Part shown: positions 60,229 through 64,000 of the stretch, piece after piece
Layout of the letters: the number at the start of each line of letters is the position of its first letter
Numbering within the stretch: the first letter of the stretch is position 1
Assembly: GCA_020466095.1 (NCBI GenBank)
Contig: CM035806.1
Coordinates: 121,135,023-121,199,022 of the forward strand
Source of the DNA: Chlorops oryzae
Lineage: Eukaryota > Arthropoda > Insecta > Diptera > Chloropidae
DNA length: 64,000 nucleotides
Direction: 5' to 3'
Made by a program: the position numbers and the translations under genes
Notes under the pieces: generated by a model
The model's database searches: none
What the model saw: the letters and a program-made list of their open reading frames with translations, nothing else
Told to the model about the DNA's origin: nothing

Positions 60229-60537
60229 TTCAGGCATGTTTTGAATCGATTTTATTAAAAAACAAATTAAACGCTAACAACCTAAGAAGTTTATTTTATT
60301 CTTTATTCCGATGGATGCATATTTTTTTTTACCGATAATTGGAGATTCTTTTGCACCAAAATGTAGTAGATTTTAATAACCATACATATATCCTTAAGTA
60401 TGAACACATCAAGCTGAAAACTTCGGGTCCAATTGTTATTTCATAAATTCGGGAATCACTGGTCTAAAGTGTCAGTGTGTTTGTGTCATCGGTACAAAAA
60501 TGAGTTTTAAAATCGGGTATAAATTTAGTCGAAACAT

Positions 60538-60984
60538 TTAAATTGATGACAAAAGCTCAGGGCAATGATTGTCTATCTCGCGCCAAAGTTTATGAGTGTT
60601 TTTACACGTTTCAGATATGGTCGTGAGGACATAAATGGCGATGAGCATATGAATGAAAAATATGATGGAAATTGCAGAATTTAGAATTTTGCTAAAATCA
60701 ACCTTTTCCATGATTGCAAAATATTTCTTAAAATGCAAGGACTTCTTTTGATCATTGGCAAGTTCGTCCGAATTGAGCATATATCTCTTAATTTTTTTTG
60801 AATTAAATGGCCCATCCTCATTATTGTATTCTAATACATCTGCGGAAAGCTCCCTTGCAGATTCCAGCAAGGAATTTTGGCTTGATCCGCAGATTTCTTT
60901 TCCATTAAATAAATTCGGCGACCGAGCATATTTCGTTTCATTGAAAAGAAAATTGAATTTCTTATTGAATTTCTTTTCTATATA
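60538..60984 (-). CDS. Unidentified ORF inside the hAT element
   Basis: On the - strand an open frame of about 149 codons runs from 60984 to the stop at 60538; no ATG is favoured at its start. The first two thirds are polar (FNGKEICGSSQNSLLESARE, YNNEDGPFNSKKIKRY). A hydrophobic segment follows, ILNSAISIIFFIHMLIAIYV, long enough to cross a membrane, and then ETCKNTHKLWREIDNHCPEL. The look is that of a membrane protein, with chemoreceptor-like character, but I do not recognise it. It could be a captured host exon or a chance ORF. Confidence 0.3.
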   Translation of the reverse strand, partial: YIEKKFNKKFNFLFNETKYARSPNLFNGKEICGSSQNSLLESARELSADVLEYNNEDGPFNSKKIKRYMLNSDELANDQKKSLHFKKYFAIMEKVDFSKILNSAISIIFFIHMLIAIYVLTTISETCKNTHKLWREIDNHCPELLSSI

Positions 60985-61490
60985 ATATATTATATTTGAA
61001 GACGAGTTTTAGCCTACTAGTTGATAAATCTAGCAAGTAGTGAATGGGAAAAATTAGTTCAAATTCTTTTTTAAATTCATTGATGAGTGAACTCAAATTT
61101 TAAATCAATAAAATTTTTTTTTAGAAAGGAGTGCATTCAAATTTTTAAATTCGTCAGGGAGTGAACTCAAATTTGAAGTCTTTAAATTTTTTTTCTCGAA
61201 TTGAATTCATTCAAATTTTTTCATTCAAAAGAATGCAATCAAATTTTAACTCAACTCGAATCTTGTGTTGAAATAAATTCATTCATTTATCCCCATTCAT
61301 TATGTGAATGATTTACTGATTCAATCAAAAATGAGTCACTCGTTTACAGCTCTGATTCTATGTTCATAGCCAGGGCTGGGCGCAATACATAAGCAAACCT
61401 AAGCTCATGAACATGTAGTGGTGCAACAACTTCATAAAATACAAATTCGCTCTTCATTTTGAGAAGACGAGCGACATAGGTCTTACCATT

Positions 61491-61860
61491 TAGAACTATA
61501 GCTGCAACTTCGGCCATTTTACGGCGCGTTATGGCATGATTTGGTGAAAAAGTTCAACTGTGGTGAAGCACGCCATAAGTCGAGTGTTGTGGTGAACCAC
61601 GTAATATAAAGTGTGGTGTACCACGTAATAGCTTTTGGCCGAAGTTGCAGCTATAGTTCTATATGGGTCTTACCTTCAGAACATATAGAACTATAGCTGC
61701 AACTTCGGCCAAAAGCTATTACAATGTACACCACACTTTCTATTACGTGGTTCACCACAACACTCGACTTATGGCGTGGTTCACCACAGTTGAACTTTTT
61801 CACCAAATCATGTCATAACGCGCCAAAATTTGGCCGAAGTTGCAGCTATAGTTCTATATA
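61491..61860. repeat. 370-bp long palindrome
   Basis: Left arm 61491-61664 and right arm 61683-61860 are near-complete inverse copies, with a centre of about 18 bases. Each arm starts and ends with the word AACTATAGCTGCAACTTCGG or its complement, so that word occurs four times. Other paired words are TTGGTGAAAAAGTTCAACTG and CACAACACTCGACTTATGGC. A single related copy is at 18209-18250. RNA from it would form a long hairpin. Confidence 0.88.
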
Positions 61861-63642
61861 CTTCAGAAGCTTTCATGCCAAACTAAACTCACAAAGCAAT
61901 ATTTTAACGAAAATAGCTCTCTGCGTTGCACTGAAAGAATTGTAGTGGTTCATTTTTCAGTGTCAGTGAAAAATTTAAAATAAAACTAAATAATGTAAAA
62001 ATTAAAAGAGAAAAATTGAAATTAAAAAAAAAGGCTTATATCAAGGAATTGATAAGTTAATCAAAATCGAAGCTGGATTTATCCTAAAAAAGAGAAAAAC
62101 ATGCAAATATACATATAAAAAAGAGTTCTTATGCCTAAAAATGCGTTATACGCCAAAAACTATTATTAATAAAACTAATACTATTAATGAAAAATAGTCG
62201 AAAAAACATTGTCATGAAAAAGACAAATGGATAAATTTAAAATTTCGTATGCTTCAATCTGCACAGTGTATGGCACTCGAGGTATAATCTTTCGTAAAAA
62301 TATTCCGAAAATCAATTCGCATAAATCATTCGACAAACGTCTTCCTTCATTCGCTTCTTAACAACAACCATATATAACCATATATACACAGAGAAAAAAA
62401 TCAACCAGAAAACTGGTTAAATCAAAAAGAAAAACATACAAAACGGCTTCAACAAGGAATATTTTTATTTTAACAATTTTTCTTGTTGAAAAAAATAAAG
62501 ATTTTCCTTTTGAATCAACTATTATATATATTCAGGTCAAATTGACATGATAATTTTCAAAAATGGATTTAAATTTAAATTGTTGAACTAACTACGGACA
62601 TAATTGAAATGACAAGATAATTTTTAAATTTACTAAAATACCTATAAAAGAAGAAATGTCAAAACAAATTTATTTAACGTTCAAAGCAAATGGCCACAGA
62701 GCCCTCTGGTGAACATAACGCCAAAAATAGCCATCGGATGGACTTCATCCGATTTTGTCACTCCGTTGTCGTGACTGCTTTCGCAATGCTTAAAAAGTTC
62801 TAAGATGAATAAATGTCTTATATGTCTTTTTTTATAAAACAAATGAGAATTATACCGAACGAAAAGAAATGTAATTAAACATTTTTCCTTTAAATCAACC
62901 AAAAATTTTGTTGACTCAACAATTTTTCTTTTGAAATTTTCGTTCTGCTCGAAAATCAAAAGGACTGTGAATAACAATGCGCATTTAAAAAAAATTATGG
63001 TTACTTTCGCTCAGTGTATTTAAGCCTCTGATTAGAATTCCAAAAAAAATTGAAAAGTAGGCGTGGCAAGGGGGGGGGGGGGTTGGCCTTAGGGCCTTAA
63101 ACACCTCTTGATATTAAAAATTATTTGAACATGTGAGTCTGTGTGGGGTATTTTATTGTCAGGCTCGCCTGACTATAACACCCTTACTTTTTTTTTATGA
63201 AGTTCTTCATTTCTGTTTCATTTCTGACAGAAACCTTACAGAAACTAATCTATATGGCAACTCTACCTTGTGACTTGTTCACATAAGTATTAAGCGCAAA
63301 ATGCAATATTGCGAGAGCCCGATGCGACAGTGCGCGACGTCACAAAAATGTTTTGCGTGACGAATTTCAATCTCCAATGAGAGTTTTGCGTCACGCAGAT
63401 GATAGCATAATTGCGCTTCTAGTAATTCAATATTTGAACCAAGTACCAATATAACGAGTACCGAGTACTCATAAAAATAATACGCTATCACTTGAGTTTA
63501 AATTTTAATTCCAAATTTTCAAATATTTTCAAAAAAATTTCAAAATGAACCAAAGCTCACGAAGTATTTTAAAAGCTCTTTTTCACGGAATAGTGAACAG
63601 TTTTCGTTTTATTAGTTTAAACGAGTACCCAATGGCGAGTAC
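61861..63642. other. Intergenic stretch with no recognised gene
   Basis: AT-rich. At 62390-63015 weak inverted similarity (ACACAGAGAAAAAAATC against TTTCGCTCAGTGT) may mark another MITE of about 620 bp. At 63070-63082 there is a long G run. At 63197-63235 the TTTCTGACAGAAA-type word of Mdr intron 1 recurs. None is strong. Confidence 0.35.
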
Positions 63643-64000
63643 TCAAAAAATAGGTACATCATTAATTGCTTGATGGACCATTATTCTTGCCCCTAGACAC
63701 GCGAGTCTGCTCCTAGCCGCAGCAGGGCAAGTACATAAAACATGCTCTGCTGTTTCCTGCTCTGACTTGCAAAGTCTACAGAGAACTTCGTTTATCACCC
63801 CCATCTTTTTCAGGTGATATTTCAGTCTACAGTGCCCCGTTAAGAGTTCAGTATAGATCTTGATAGTGTTTCTGCTCAGGTTAAGTGTAGCCTCCGCCCT
63901 GATAGTCGTGAGACTTATGAGCCTTTTTGCCTGCCGCATGCCCTTGTGGGCTCTCCAGCATTCATTTAGGCTTTTCTCCTCCCATTTCCTAATCAGGTCG
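63643..64000 (-). pseudogene. LINE ORF2 C-terminal fragment, running off the window
   Basis: Reading from the window edge on the - strand: LIRKWEEKSLNECWRAHKG, TIKIYTELLTGHCRLKYHLK and the Cys/His segment CRLCKSEQETAEHVLCTCP. This is the tail that follows RNase H in the LOA/I-type LINE at 21062-28054 (compare CRFCEMDEETPEHILCDCP). The stop lies at 63643-63645. The rest of the ORF, if any, is beyond the window. Confidence 0.8.

Larger units (their letters stand above)
59410..61354 (+). mobile_element. hAT element with about 370-bp inverted arms, 8-bp TSD
   Basis: CAGAGCTGTAAATGAGTGAC begins at 59410 with the complement ending at 61354; ATTCTATG flanks both sides (59402-59409 and 61355-61362). 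The arms extend to about 59780 and from about 60985, unusually long for hAT. They repeat variants of TTTGAATGAATT and TTGAGTTCACTC. The interior holds a remnant of a hAT transposase C-terminus (+ strand) and an unidentified - strand ORF. Confidence 0.9.

Noticed and set aside
63070..63082. Long G run as a possible regulatory G-quadruplex
   Set aside because: A single homopolymer with no gene nearby; more likely simple slippage.

Overview
The window is eukaryotic, AT-rich and intron-bearing, and looks like a higher dipteran (fly). That rests on two host genes with fly-like short introns, a mariner, a Jockey-type LINE and several LOA/I-type LINEs with RNase H. A tephritid-like fly is a reasonable guess, but nothing in the sequence proves it. 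Only two ordinary host genes are visible. The first, on the + strand, is an ABCB-type full transporter (P-glycoprotein/Mdr): 11 exons between 87 and 7842, N-terminus upstream of the window. The second, on the - strand, is a complete TM9SF3 gene: 7 exons, 14993..17169, 579 aa. I saw no rRNA, CRISPR, bacterial or viral genes.

Almost everything else is transposable elements, many with recognisable ends and target-site duplications (TSDs). 7.8-14.5 kb: a hairpin that could be a small-RNA precursor, three TA-flanked pogo/Tigger-type MITEs, a hAT MITE inside a piggyBac remnant, and a MITE with a 10-bp TSD. 17.5-18.9 kb: a hAT element with a second hAT element nested in it. 19.6-29.0 kb: a foldback element with a 9-bp TSD and arms built from a 153-bp tandem repeat. 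It carries a tRNA-like Pol III promoter and was invaded by a 7-kb LOA/I-type LINE, which in turn holds a 1.4-kb TIR element. 29.1-33.4 kb: a dispersed repeat, a MITE and a 3'-truncated Jockey-type LINE.

33.5-38.6 kb is an apparently intact autonomous PIF/Harbinger element with a TTA TSD. Its transposase and its MADF/BESS partner lie on opposite strands with interlocked exons: each gene has an exon inside the other's intron. The element also contains a 2.2-kb insertion. 39.8-40.7 kb: a TIR element with 7-bp direct repeats. 41.0-46.3 kb: a nearly complete LOA/I-type LINE on the - strand with a 10-bp TSD, damaged mainly by two frameshifts. 46.7-48.2 kb: small inverted-repeat elements.

48.2-59.0 kb is a nested stack. 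A decayed pogo/Tigger element was split by a LINE with a (CCTAA)n tail and a 10-bp TSD, and by a second LINE carrying a mariner with an intact transposase frame. 59.4-61.4 kb: a hAT element with about 370-bp inverted arms, a remnant of its own transposase C-terminus, and an unidentified opposite-strand ORF. 61.5-61.9 kb: a 370-bp long palindrome. The window ends in another LINE fragment.

Functionally, the Mdr gene would export hydrophobic compounds at the plasma membrane and TM9SF3 works in the Golgi/endosomal pathway; they are not functionally linked. The rest records successive transposition, with insertion order readable from the nesting.
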